From assembly GCF_024362365.1 (NCBI RefSeq), contig NZ_CP101464.1, forward strand, positions 744,001 through 808,000: 64,000 bases of DNA, given 5' to 3'. A model generated the notes under the pieces. That model was not told the DNA's origin and ran no database searches. It saw only the letters and a list, made by a program, of their open reading frames with translations. This stretch comes from Janibacter sp. CX7 (GTDB lineage: Bacteria; Actinomycetota; Actinomycetes; Actinomycetales; Dermatophilaceae). Below, one piece after another: positions 42,739 to 51,022 of this stretch (within the stretch, counting starts at the first letter, position 1; every line of letters begins with the position of its first letter). The position numbers and the translations under genes were made by a program.

Positions 42739-43943
42739 CGGGAGCGCCTTGGCGTCGTCTCCTGCAGTTTGGCGTCCTGCAACTTGTAGCCGCAATCTCC
42801 CCAGTCCTCGTTCTTCCGGTCGTTGTGGCGCAAGTGGGCGAACACGGGTGGGTAGGTCTCTCAATCGGCTATGGAATCGGTGCGGCTGCCGCGATCATGG
42901 TCGCGCTGGCGTGGCCGGTTGTTGGGCCGAGTCTTGTCGCAATCGAGTCTCCTAATGTGCGCGCCGCCTACTATCTGGAAAGTGTCCGTACGCGCACCTA
43001 CTGCTTCGTGGCCACTTCCACCGTGGCGAGCGTCGCCGCCGCGATGCTCGCCCCTGACGGTGCGCGGGGACTGGCAGTAGCCATGGCGATTGCGATGGCC
43101 TCTTGGGGACTAACGCCTAGCTGGTATTTCGTCGGCGTGGGGAATCCGAGAGGGATTCTCAACTTTGAGACGCTTCCGCGCCTAGCTGCCTCTCTGATGG
43201 CCATACCCTTCGTCCACTTCACGGGAGTCGCGTACTTCTATCCCACTCTCGTGCTCTTGGGATCCCTCCTTCCGGTCACATTGGCCCACAGAATGCTCGT
43301 TCCCCGGGGTCAAGCGACGGTTGCACCCCCAGGGGCGTCGGATCGTCTGCGGACCAACGTGGCCCTGGCCTTGTCGTCGGTGGTCGGTGCGGGTTACACG
43401 AGCCTAGCGGTGCCATTGGCTAGCGCATCGGGGCTTCAAGTGGGAGCCGTTTCCAGCCTAGCCTCGGCATTCCGCATCAAAACATTAGGCCAGTTCGGGA
43501 CCAATTCGGTAACCACGGCGCTTCAAGGATGGGTTCCTGACGACGATGACGGTAGGGCGGCCCGCAAGCGGGTCACGGCATCAGTCCTCGTGGTCATCTG
43601 CGGCGCAATCTCAGCGGTAGCGCTCGCAGTCGTCGCACCGTGGATTGCCGAGGTCCTCTTTGGCGATGTGGCGCCGGTAGACCGCCAGCTAGCCATGGCG
43701 CTAGCTGCTGGAGCCCTGCCGGTCGCGCTGAGTGCCACTCTGGCCTTTCACTGGCTTGTTCCCCTCGGCCAAGTTAGGGAAGTGGCCGCTGCCCGTATCG
43801 CGGGCACTGTAATTGGGGTTCCATTGATCGTTCTGGCTGCGAGAACGAGTGGGGCTTCTGCCGTAATGTGGGCGATGAACGCGGCAGAGGTAGTGGTGTG
43901 CCTCTGGTGCCTGAACGCCCTCAAGCGAAGGTACAACTCGTGA
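42735..43943 (+). CDS. Wzx-like polysaccharide flippase
   Basis: This 402-aa polytopic membrane protein of the MATE/MVF-type flippase superfamily has about 10-12 hydrophobic helices beginning LLQFGVLQLVAAISPVLVLP and a conserved-type N-terminal half. It would flip undecaprenyl-linked repeat units to the outer face. The GTG start is in a GTGA overlap with the GT2 gene. Assignment rests on topology and context. Confidence 0.8.
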   Translation: MTGAPWRRLLQFGVLQLVAAISPVLVLPVVVAQVGEHGWVGLSIGYGIGAAAAIMVALAWPVVGPSLVAIESPNVRAAYYLESVRTRTYCFVATSTVASVAAAMLAPDGARGLAVAMAIAMASWGLTPSWYFVGVGNPRGILNFETLPRLAASLMAIPFVHFTGVAYFYPTLVLLGSLLPVTLAHRMLVPRGQATVAPPGASDRLRTNVALALSSVVGAGYTSLAVPLASASGLQVGAVSSLASAFRIKTLGQFGTNSVTTALQGWVPDDDDGRAARKRVTASVLVVICGAISAVALAVVAPWIAEVLFGDVAPVDRQLAMALAAGALPVALSATLAFHWLVPLGQVREVAAARIAGTVIGVPLIVLAARTSGASAVMWAMNAAEVVVCLWCLNALKRRYNS

Positions 43944-45031
43944 TTGCTCGCTCGCCGATAACCTTCGACGACATATTCCACCCACGAGCGAATGCTCTCA
44001 ATGCTTTACGCTTGATTCTTGCGTGTCTCGTCATCGTGTCCCATTCGTATCCCATCGCAGGATTCTCTTCTGATCCGAGCTGGGCCGGATTGAAGTTGGG
44101 CACCTGGTCGGTCGGAGGCTTCTTCGCCATCAGTGGCTATTTGATCACCAGAAGTGCAGAGGGGTCTGGGAAGAGCGCCTATATTCGTGCCCGACTGCTC
44201 CGGATATTGCCGGGCCTCTGGTTCTGTGCGCTAGTGACGGCGTTTGTTATCAGCCCATTCATTGGGTGGTTGAACTCTGCGGAATGGCGTTTCAGCGAGG
44301 CTTGGTCGTATGCGTGGCACACAATGACGTTTACCGACGGCGGAAATAGGGTCGGAGATGTCCTTCGCGGGAATCCTCTAGACGCTATGAACGGTTCTCT
44401 GTGGACTTTGACCTACGAGGTGGCGTGCTACGCAGGAATCGCCATCGTCGTGTGGAGCAAGGTCTTGTGGAGGGGGGCACACCTGGTCGTCGCCCTGGTC
44501 GGTGCCCAATTTCTGTCGCTCGCTGTCGCCCAGGCTTCGGCGGATGGCTCGATCGCAAATGTGGCCTATCTGTTGCCGTTCTTTCTCGCTGGATCGACGA
44601 TCTACAAGTTTAGAAGTGTTGTCTCAGGTAGGCTCTGGCTATTCCTGTTGGCCCTAGCGGCGCTGGGGCTCGTTGTGGCGTCGGGTTGGGGTACTTCACT
44701 CGCGTCGATCCCGACCGCCTACGTGATTCTTTGGCTTGGTGCGCGTCTCCCTGGGACCTGGACGAGAGTTGGAGTCACCAATGATCTCTCCTACGGGATG
44801 TACGTCTTTGCCTTTCCGGTTCAACAAATGATGGCGGCGGCTGGGATGTCCGGCCTGGGGCCGGGAGCGTTCGTCGTAGTGAGCATCCTCGCAACTGTTC
44901 CCGTGGCGTACCTCAGCTGGTGCGCAGTGGAGCGGCCGGCCCTCAGGTGGGTAAGGGCGCGGCGCGCGGCCACGTCGGTGGTTCCCGTTCCACGTGCCCG
45001 GAGTTCTAAGGTCCGAGATGGACGGAAGTGA
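43940..45031 (+). CDS. Acyltransferase 3 family membrane protein
   Basis: This 363-aa membrane O-acyltransferase carries NALNALRLILACLVIVSHSYPI (catalytic-His segment), GGFFAISGYLITRSAEGSGKSAYIRARLLRILPGLW split over residues 55-95, and about ten helices. It probably acetylates or otherwise acylates the glycan. GTG 43940 lies in a GTGA overlap with the flippase gene, with GAAGG 8 nt upstream. Confidence 0.9.
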   Translation: MIARSPITFDDIFHPRANALNALRLILACLVIVSHSYPIAGFSSDPSWAGLKLGTWSVGGFFAISGYLITRSAEGSGKSAYIRARLLRILPGLWFCALVTAFVISPFIGWLNSAEWRFSEAWSYAWHTMTFTDGGNRVGDVLRGNPLDAMNGSLWTLTYEVACYAGIAIVVWSKVLWRGAHLVVALVGAQFLSLAVAQASADGSIANVAYLLPFFLAGSTIYKFRSVVSGRLWLFLLALAALGLVVASGWGTSLASIPTAYVILWLGARLPGTWTRVGVTNDLSYGMYVFAFPVQQMMAAAGMSGLGPGAFVVVSILATVPVAYLSWCAVERPALRWVRARRAATSVVPVPRARSSKVRDGRK

Positions 45032-46421
45032 CTTGAGGGCTCAGGGCACAAGGTGGCGCGGCTCCAAGCTTTCACGGAGGACGCTGATCGGAGGCGGCCT
45101 TGGGCTAATGGGGGCAGGCGCCGCCTACGTAATCGGCGCCGATGGTCGTCCCCCTCTGTCGGTCCTTGACAAGGGTGCGGTGGGGGATGGGGTCACTGAT
45201 GACACTCGCGCTGTCCAAATGGCCATTGATGAGGCGTCCCGCTCTCGACGGCCATTGATCGTGCCACCCGGTCGTTACGTCGTAGAGGCGCCAATCATGG
45301 TTCGAGGCGTAGCCGGGTTTGAACTTGATATGCAAGGCGCATTTGTTCGGAAGCCGAACAGTGCGCAACAACCTCTTCTTTCGTTCGTTAAGTGTCGAAA
45401 CATGCATTGTCGTTCCATTCGGCTTGATGGCAATGTGGTGGGGAATCGTCGGGCCACCGATGACGGAGGTTCGGTTCCTTTTGACGAGGTGAGCCATTCT
45501 CTACGTCTGGATCAGTGTCAGGATGTTCGTATTGACCTATTGGAGAGCGTCGATCCGACGGGAGATGTGCTCTACCTCGCTGGTGGTGACGGGGCTAATG
45601 AGCGTGTCAGCATTGAGCGCATCGTCGCTACGTCGAGTATCCACTCCGGCCGCAATGTCGTGTCTATCGTCGCCGGAGAGGATCTCAAGTTTGGTGACGT
45701 CTACGGATTCAACGTGGGGTATCCCCATACTTCGCCCGCGATGCCCGGAGGCTTTCTTATTGAGCCAAATCGTGGAGACCGTGTGGACGGGGTGAGTTTG
45801 CGGTCAGCCACGATCTCTACTGCCGGCGCTACTGGCTTGGGCGTTATTGCGGCGTTTGGCTCTCCAGTAAACGACGTGCGTGTGGGGCGGTTCAGTCTTT
45901 CTAAACTTCAGGGGGCCCCGGTGGAAGGGTGTGACGTCCACATTCGCGGGGCGCAGAATGTGCGAATTGAACTAGTTGAGGTGTCTCGGGCGGTCGGCGT
46001 GTCAACGCAGGTTCTAGCCATCGATGACGCACGTCATATTCGTGTGGGTTTGGTGGCAGATCGCATCGGCCCTCGAGGAGTGTCTCTTGGACAGAGAGCC
46101 GGAGTGGAGAACCTCCAGCTAACTGGAGCGCTTACTGGTGGAGAGGGGAACCTGATTGATGTCTACGGACTCTCGCAGTCATCCATTGCGATGACGCTGC
46201 GAGATCCGGGAGTAAACTCGGGGCTAATCAGCAAGGCGGTTAGTGGTAGATCTACCGGGGTTCGCATTTCTGGGGATTTGTCCCGCGGGGCCCGCGGCGC
46301 GTTTGGGATCGGGGGGCCAGGTGATGTCGAGGGGTGGAAGTTGGAGGGAGTCCAACTCAAGGGTTGGCCGAAAGGGACTGCGTGCCGCTTCGTTGACGAT
46401 GGTTCCGCACAAGTGATGTAG
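45018..46421 (+). CDS. Tat-exported right-handed beta-helix (pectate-lyase-like) protein
   Basis: This 467-aa protein begins with a twin-arginine-like signal (KLSRRTLIGGGLGLMGAGAAY). A pectate_lyase_3-type N-terminal motif follows (SVLDKGAVGDGVTDDTRAVQMAIDEA, then PLIVPPGRYVV), and then a long series of short beta-strand coils to the C-terminus. Such proteins act on or trim polysaccharides outside the cell, and a lyase or hydrolase acting on the locus's own glycan is likely. It overlaps the acyltransferase gene by 14 bp and converges on the Wzy-like gene with a 65-bp overlap. Confidence 0.8.
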   Translation: MDGSDLRAQGTRWRGSKLSRRTLIGGGLGLMGAGAAYVIGADGRPPLSVLDKGAVGDGVTDDTRAVQMAIDEASRSRRPLIVPPGRYVVEAPIMVRGVAGFELDMQGAFVRKPNSAQQPLLSFVKCRNMHCRSIRLDGNVVGNRRATDDGGSVPFDEVSHSLRLDQCQDVRIDLLESVDPTGDVLYLAGGDGANERVSIERIVATSSIHSGRNVVSIVAGEDLKFGDVYGFNVGYPHTSPAMPGGFLIEPNRGDRVDGVSLRSATISTAGATGLGVIAAFGSPVNDVRVGRFSLSKLQGAPVEGCDVHIRGAQNVRIELVEVSRAVGVSTQVLAIDDARHIRVGLVADRIGPRGVSLGQRAGVENLQLTGALTGGEGNLIDVYGLSQSSIAMTLRDPGVNSGLISKAVSGRSTGVRISGDLSRGARGAFGIGGPGDVEGWKLEGVQLKGWPKGTACRFVDDGSAQVM

Positions 46422-47637
46422 ACGCAGGTGAGGTCCGTGGATCGGAGTTTGCGTCTGGGGGCGACCCGGGATACCTCGTGACGGAAACGATGAAGGCCAA
46501 AATGAGCATAGACCCGACTAGCCCTTCGTAGAAGGGGTCAGACATGCTGATCGTCGCAGCTCCTGCAATGGCTCCGCGAGCACTCGCTGTGCGCCAAGCG
46601 GCTCCATTGAGTCGCAAGAGAATCGCCAGCATTATGATTCCCAGCGTGCCGCCAATCTGCAGCAGTGAAAGGACAATGTTGTGGGCTAGGGAGGTGACAA
46701 ACTGGGAGGGGAGTGCGCCCTCCAATCCAGTCCATCCTGTGCCAAAGATCGGATTCGTCCGGAACTGATCCCACGCTGCGCGGTAAAGAATGAACCGGGC
46801 ATCGGTGTTCTGTGTTGGGTCGTAGCCGCCGACGGAGCGAAGTGCCGTTACCTTTCCGAGAAGCGTCAGCCCAAGGACGGGAAGGCCGATGCATGAAAGG
46901 CGCAAGGCGAATCGCGACGCGGGGGTGCGTCCTGTGGACCACAAGTGGGCGGCCGCTGCTACGCCGACTGCAAGGATGGCACCTCTTGAGAGGGTTCCCA
47001 GGGCCGCAACTAGAGCGGCAAAGCCCACCAAGACGCTGAGGCGCGCGAAAGGCTTCTGTCCGATGAGAACGAATGCTGCTGTGACGAGCACCCCGGCGAT
47101 ATAATTCGATGCGCCCCACGATAGGACGGCCTCCGAGTGGAAGGCTGTTGGCGATCCGCTCTCCAGAAAGATCAGGGCAAGCTGGGCAACGGTAATTGCG
47201 GTGAACCCGAGTAGGCCAAGGGATATGAAGCTTTTCCCGAGGCCGGCCTTGCGCCAGTTCACACCGATGAGGGCGCCGAGAAGGACTCCGACCATGAAGT
47301 GGAGGGCTGTTAGTGCGGCCCTGGAGGTTATTGGGTGGATGACCAGGATGAGCGCGGCGAGCGGAATGAGACTCCACAGCCCCAGAGGTCCGAGTGACTC
47401 GATGCGCCCCTTGCCGGCAGGGTCTTTCTGCATCCGCGCGCCGACTGTGTGGAGCAGTAGGAGCGGTGCGACGAGATAGGGCATGGGAAGCGGGAGGCTT
47501 GAAATGCCCATGTCGGCGGTTGTGCCGAGAGGGATGAGGAGGAAGGTGATCCCTGATAGCGCAGCTCCGATGGACCAGGGTTCCGGAACAGTATGGGTGC
47601 TGTGAGGTTGTCCTGCGGGACTTCCAGAGGGCTTCAT
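46357..47637 (-). CDS. Wzy/O-antigen-ligase-like membrane protein
   Basis: This 426-aa protein has about 11-12 membrane helices and the family hallmark of a large periplasmic loop (FILYRAAWDQFRTNPIFGTGWTGLEGALPS, then LAHNIVLSLLQIGGTLGI near residues 285-345). It probably polymerises or ligates repeat units. It overlaps the epimerase gene by 4 bp, as its second cistron. The C-terminus is a polar tail of about 40 residues. Confidence 0.8.
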   Translation of the reverse strand: MKPSGSPAGQPHSTHTVPEPWSIGAALSGITFLLIPLGTTADMGISSLPLPMPYLVAPLLLLHTVGARMQKDPAGKGRIESLGPLGLWSLIPLAALILVIHPITSRAALTALHFMVGVLLGALIGVNWRKAGLGKSFISLGLLGFTAITVAQLALIFLESGSPTAFHSEAVLSWGASNYIAGVLVTAAFVLIGQKPFARLSVLVGFAALVAALGTLSRGAILAVGVAAAAHLWSTGRTPASRFALRLSCIGLPVLGLTLLGKVTALRSVGGYDPTQNTDARFILYRAAWDQFRTNPIFGTGWTGLEGALPSQFVTSLAHNIVLSLLQIGGTLGIIMLAILLRLNGAAWRTASARGAIAGAATISMSDPFYEGLVGSMLILAFIVSVTRYPGSPPDANSDPRTSPASTSLVRNHRQRSGTQSLSANP

Positions 47638-48572
47638 GAGTTCTTGGAGATGGTGGACTGGAACCAGGCGAAAGTTTCCCTGAGACCCTGTGTGAGAGAT
47701 GTGGGTTGAAGGCTTGGAAACAGGTTGCGCAGCTTTTCATTTGCGGCTTGGGAGTGTGGCACGTCACCTGCTCTGGGCGCTCGGAAGTCCAGATCCACTG
47801 GGAAACCGGTAACCTCTGCGATTTTTTCCGTCAATTCGATGAGGCTAGTGTTCGTTCCGAATGCAAGGTTGACGGGTTCAGGGCTTTCGGAACGATTCTC
47901 CACTGCCCTTTTCAGGACTTCGCATACCGTGCCCACGTAGGTGAAATCCCGGGAGTTGGTTCCGTCGCCGTTAATGGGGAGTGGTTCTCCTCGGAGCAGT
48001 GCGTCAAGGAAGATGGGAATTACTGCTGCATAGACGTGCCCGGCTCTTTGCCCAGGCCCATAGACGTTGAAGAACCGGAAGGCGAGAGTCTGCATGTCGT
48101 AGGCGCTTTGGTAGGCGAGAAGGTACTGTTCAGCAGCCAACTTACTCACCGCGTAAGGGCTCATGGGGCGGACCCATTCGCGTTCATGCTTTGGCAGGGC
48201 GGGATTTGATCCATAAACTGAGGATGAACTGGACATAATGACGTGCCCGACGCCTTCGCGCCTAGCTGACTCGAGGACCTTCAACGTGCCGGTCGCGTTG
48301 ACTTCGTGCGAGCGGCCAGGGTTGCGAATGCTGCGCGGGACGCTGCCAAGTGCGGCGAGGTGGACAATTGAGTCTTGTCCAGCGACTGCTTGGTCGAGCG
48401 TTCCTTCGTCGAGTATCGATGCGTGGTGAAACTCAATGTTCATGTTGTCGAGATTGTCGGCGTAGCCGGTCGACAGGTCGTCAATAACTGTAACGGTGTG
48501 GCCAGCCTCGATCATTGTCTTTGCGAGGTTGGATCCGATGAAGCCAGCTCCACCTGTGATGAGAATGCGCAT
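47634..48572 (-). CDS. NAD-dependent nucleotide-sugar epimerase (GalE/WbpP-like)
   Basis: This 312-aa extended SDR carries [22 protein letters not shown] (NAD motif), MSSSSSVYGSN, the YAVSK catalytic pair near residue 150 and FRFFNVYGPGQ. It probably epimerises UDP-GlcNAc/GalNAc or UDP-glucose/galactose for the glycan. Composition is still that of the low-GC cassette. Its start marks roughly the right edge of the cassette. Confidence 0.87.
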   Translation of the reverse strand: MRILITGGAGFIGSNLAKTMIEAGHTVTVIDDLSTGYADNLDNMNIEFHHASILDEGTLDQAVAGQDSIVHLAALGSVPRSIRNPGRSHEVNATGTLKVLESARREGVGHVIMSSSSSVYGSNPALPKHEREWVRPMSPYAVSKLAAEQYLLAYQSAYDMQTLAFRFFNVYGPGQRAGHVYAAVIPIFLDALLRGEPLPINGDGTNSRDFTYVGTVCEVLKRAVENRSESPEPVNLAFGTNTSLIELTEKIAEVTGFPVDLDFRAPRAGDVPHSQAANEKLRNLFPSLQPTSLTQGLRETFAWFQSTISKNS

Positions 48573-48616
48573 CGTTGGAAGGGATCCTGTCTGTCGTGTG
48601 AACCTGTTGGACTGCT

Positions 48617-49261
48617 CTAGGCCCGCTTTTGAAGAGGGCGCGCCGGGATTCCTGCGACGGTAGTGCCGTCAGAGACATTGCGAGTGACGCAGGCGCCTGC
48701 GCCCACCGTCACTCCTGCACCAAGCGTCAGTTGCTGCAGCACGGTTGAGTTGGCTCCCACGAGGGTATGTGCGCCCACGGTGCACTCACCCGACAGGGTG
48801 GCATTGGGGTTGATGCTTACGAAGTCGTGACAGACAGTGTCGTGGCCGAGCACGGCGTGACCGTTGAGATGGGCATGCTGCCCGAGGCGGACATTGGTCC
48901 CGATCGAGACCCCGCCCAGCACGATCAGGCCCTCGCCGTGGCGGAACTGGCTGCCGACGATGGCGGTCGGATGGATGAGGGCGGGGAAGTGGCGACCGGG
49001 TGACGACAGCGCAGACACGATCGCTGTACGCGCCAACGGGCTGCCGACCCCGACGGCGACAGCGGTGTCCGCCGGAATGTCGCTGAGCGTGCCCAGGTGG
49101 TCGACGTCGAGCGCGTGTAGACGCTCGAGGTTGGCCTCCGACGGGGCGTCGTCGACGACCCCGAGCAGTCGCCACGTCGGAGACACGGAGTTGATCGCAC
49201 GGACGACGTCGATGGTCTCGCGGCCGAACCCACCGGCACCGACGATGACGAGGTCACGCAT
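48617..49261 (-). CDS. PglD/NeuD-type sugar O/N-acetyltransferase
   Basis: This 214-aa enzyme has an N-terminal PglB_N/NeuD Rossmann segment (LVIVGAGGFGRETIDVVRAI) and a left-handed beta-helix C-terminal domain of hexapeptide repeats. The catalytic-His-type segments are HAHLNGHAVLGHDTVCHDFVSI and GAGACVTRNV. In the bacillosamine pathway this enzyme N-acetylates the 4-amino sugar. It overlaps the phosphoglycosyltransferase gene by 8 bp. Confidence 0.87.
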   Translation of the reverse strand: MRDLVIVGAGGFGRETIDVVRAINSVSPTWRLLGVVDDAPSEANLERLHALDVDHLGTLSDIPADTAVAVGVGSPLARTAIVSALSSPGRHFPALIHPTAIVGSQFRHGEGLIVLGGVSIGTNVRLGQHAHLNGHAVLGHDTVCHDFVSINPNATLSGECTVGAHTLVGANSTVLQQLTLGAGVTVGAGACVTRNVSDGTTVAGIPARPLQKRA

Positions 49262-49865
49262 CAGGCACCGTGGAGCCCATGAACTCCGGCATGGTGGCCT
49301 CGCCTCCGGCAGAGATGCCATCCCGCCGGAGCACCTGGAGCGCCGTGCGGAGGATGATCCGCACGTCGAGCGCCAAGTCGTGCTTGTCGACATACTCGAC
49401 GTCGTACGCGAACTTTTCCTCCCATGAGATCGCATTGCGTCCGTTGACCTGAGCAAGCCCGGTGAGGCCCGGGCGGACTTCGTGGCGACGGGCTTGGTGG
49501 GGGGAGTAGCGCTCGAGGTACTGCACGAGGAGCGGCCGGGGGCCGACGACGGACAGGTCTCCCCGGACGATGTTCCACAGCGTCGGCAGCTCGTCGAGGC
49601 TCGTGCTGCGCAGGAAGGCGCCCAACCGAGTCATGCGTTCGGCGTCCGTCACGAGACCGCGCTCGGGATCCGGGAGCAGCATCGTGCGGAACTTGAGCAT
49701 TTCGAAGACCTCACCGTTGAGGCCGGGGCGAGCCTGACGGAAGAGCACCGGTCGGCCCAGCTTGATCCGGATGGCGATCGCGGTGATGGCTTGGACCGGC
49801 AGTGACAGGACCAGGGCGGGCCCGGCAACCAGGAGGTCGAGGGCGCGCTTGCCGCGGTAGCTCAT
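49254..49865 (-). CDS. Initiating phosphoglycosyltransferase (PglC-like sugar transferase)
   Basis: This 203-aa monotopic PGT has a re-entrant N-terminal hydrophobic helix (ALDLLVAGPALVLSLPVQA), then FRQARPGLNGEVFEMLKFRTM, the catalytic DE dyad in STSLDELPTLWNIVRGDLSVVGPRPLL, and RPGLTGLAQVNGRN. It transfers a sugar phosphate to undecaprenyl phosphate at the inner membrane face. The short length is that of PglC rather than WbaP, fitting a di-N-acetylbacillosamine substrate. ATG 49865 lies in an ATGA overlap with the aminotransferase. Confidence 0.92.
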   Translation of the reverse strand: MSYRGKRALDLLVAGPALVLSLPVQAITAIAIRIKLGRPVLFRQARPGLNGEVFEMLKFRTMLLPDPERGLVTDAERMTRLGAFLRSTSLDELPTLWNIVRGDLSVVGPRPLLVQYLERYSPHQARRHEVRPGLTGLAQVNGRNAISWEEKFAYDVEYVDKHDLALDVRIILRTALQVLRRDGISAGGEATMPEFMGSTVPDA

Positions 49866-51022
49866 GGAGCCTCGACCACCTGCGTAAGTGAATCGATGAC
49901 GCGGTCGATCTGGGCGTCTGTCAGGGCGGGGCCGCTGGGCAGGGTGACCCCTCGGCTGAAGAGGTCTTCGCTGACTCCGGTCGTGAAGGAGCGGGCGTCG
50001 GAGAAGACCGGCTGAAGGTGCATCGGCTTCCATAGGTGGCGGACTTCGATCTGCTGGGCGGACATGGCCTCAACGATCTTGTCTGCGGGGGTGGTGCCGC
50101 TCCCTCGCTCCTCAACCAGCGATGGGTCGAGGACAACGGTGGTGAGCCAGCAGTTGTCGTCGGAGTCGTCACGGTCGGCGTCGTCTCGGCCGAGGAAGCG
50201 CAAGGGCAGGTCGGCGAAGGCGGCTGCGTAGCGGTCACGGATCTCCCGACGACGGGCGATCATCCCGTCGAGGCGCTGCAGCTGGCCCCGTCCAAGAGCC
50301 GCCAGCACGTTGGAGAGGCGGTAGTTGTAGCCGATCTCGGTGTGCTCGTACCACGGCACGGGCTCACGGGACTGGGTCGACAGCTTCCGTGCGTGGTCGA
50401 TCAGTTCCGCGTCGTCGCTCAGGAGCATGCCACCACCCGAGGTGGTCATGATCTTGTTGCCGTTGAAGGACAAGGCGGCGGCCCGGCCGAAGGAGCCGGC
50501 GGCACGGCCGGAGAGCGAGGCGCCCAAGGACTCCGCCGCATCCTCCAGGAGCGGGACGCCGAGCTCGGCCAGTCCGGGCTCGACCACCGAGTAGTCGGCA
50601 GCCCGGCCGAAGAGGTCGACCGGGATCGCCGCGACTACGGTCTCGCCCTCGGCCTGGAGGGATCTCACCGCGTCGAGCATGAGTTCGACATCAACGTTGC
50701 CGTCGCTCGTCAGGCTGTCGACGAAGACCGGGTCGGCGCCGGTGTAGACCACAGCATTGACCGTGGCTGCGAAGGTCATGCTGGCCACCACCACCTTGGC
50801 CCCCGGTCGAGCGCCCAGATGGAGCAGCGCGAGATGCAAGGCAGCGGTGCCCGAGCTCAGCGCGAGGGCATGCTCCACTCCGACCCGTTCAGCGATCTCG
50901 CGTTCGAAGGCGTCGACGTGCGGCCCGAGGGGGGCGACCCACCCGGAACGCAGGGCGTCGAGGACGAACTCTTCTTCAAGGTCGGAGACCACGGCCTGGG
51001 ACATCAGGATGCGTTCGCTCAT
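49862..51022 (-). CDS. DegT/DnrJ/EryC1/StrS aminotransferase (PglE-like)
   Basis: This 386-aa PLP enzyme contains LSSGTAALHLALLHLG, EDAAESLGASLSGR and the PLP lysine in LSFNGNKIMTTSGGG near residue 188. It would aminate the 4-keto sugar made by the preceding dehydratase. ATG 51022 is in an ATGA overlap with the dehydratase gene, and the PGT follows with another. The order dehydratase, aminotransferase, PGT, acetyltransferase matches the pgl-type bacillosamine logic. Confidence 0.93.
   Translation of the reverse strand: MSERILMSQAVVSDLEEEFVLDALRSGWVAPLGPHVDAFEREIAERVGVEHALALSSGTAALHLALLHLGARPGAKVVVASMTFAATVNAVVYTGADPVFVDSLTSDGNVDVELMLDAVRSLQAEGETVVAAIPVDLFGRAADYSVVEPGLAELGVPLLEDAAESLGASLSGRAAGSFGRAAALSFNGNKIMTTSGGGMLLSDDAELIDHARKLSTQSREPVPWYEHTEIGYNYRLSNVLAALGRGQLQRLDGMIARRREIRDRYAAAFADLPLRFLGRDDADRDDSDDNCWLTTVVLDPSLVEERGSGTTPADKIVEAMSAQQIEVRHLWKPMHLQPVFSDARSFTTGVSEDLFSRGVTLPSGPALTDAQIDRVIDSLTQVVEAP

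Larger units (their letters stand above)
39587..48700. other. Low-GC variable glycan cassette
   Basis: GC in sampled lines is 53-60%, against 70-80% on either side. Third-codon bias is relaxed, and the CGAAGGG/CCCTTCG heptamer common elsewhere is nearly absent (seen near 43207 and 46524 only). Genes here (GTs, flippase, acyltransferase, beta-helix protein, Wzy, epimerase) are the strain-variable class. No transposase or integrase is visible at the edges. The left edge lies between cysD and the first GT, and the right edge near the acetyltransferase gene. Confidence 0.7.

Noticed and set aside
39587..48700. Prophage or integrative element
   Set aside because: No integrase, structural phage gene, transposase or attachment repeat is visible, and the gene content is entirely glycan related.
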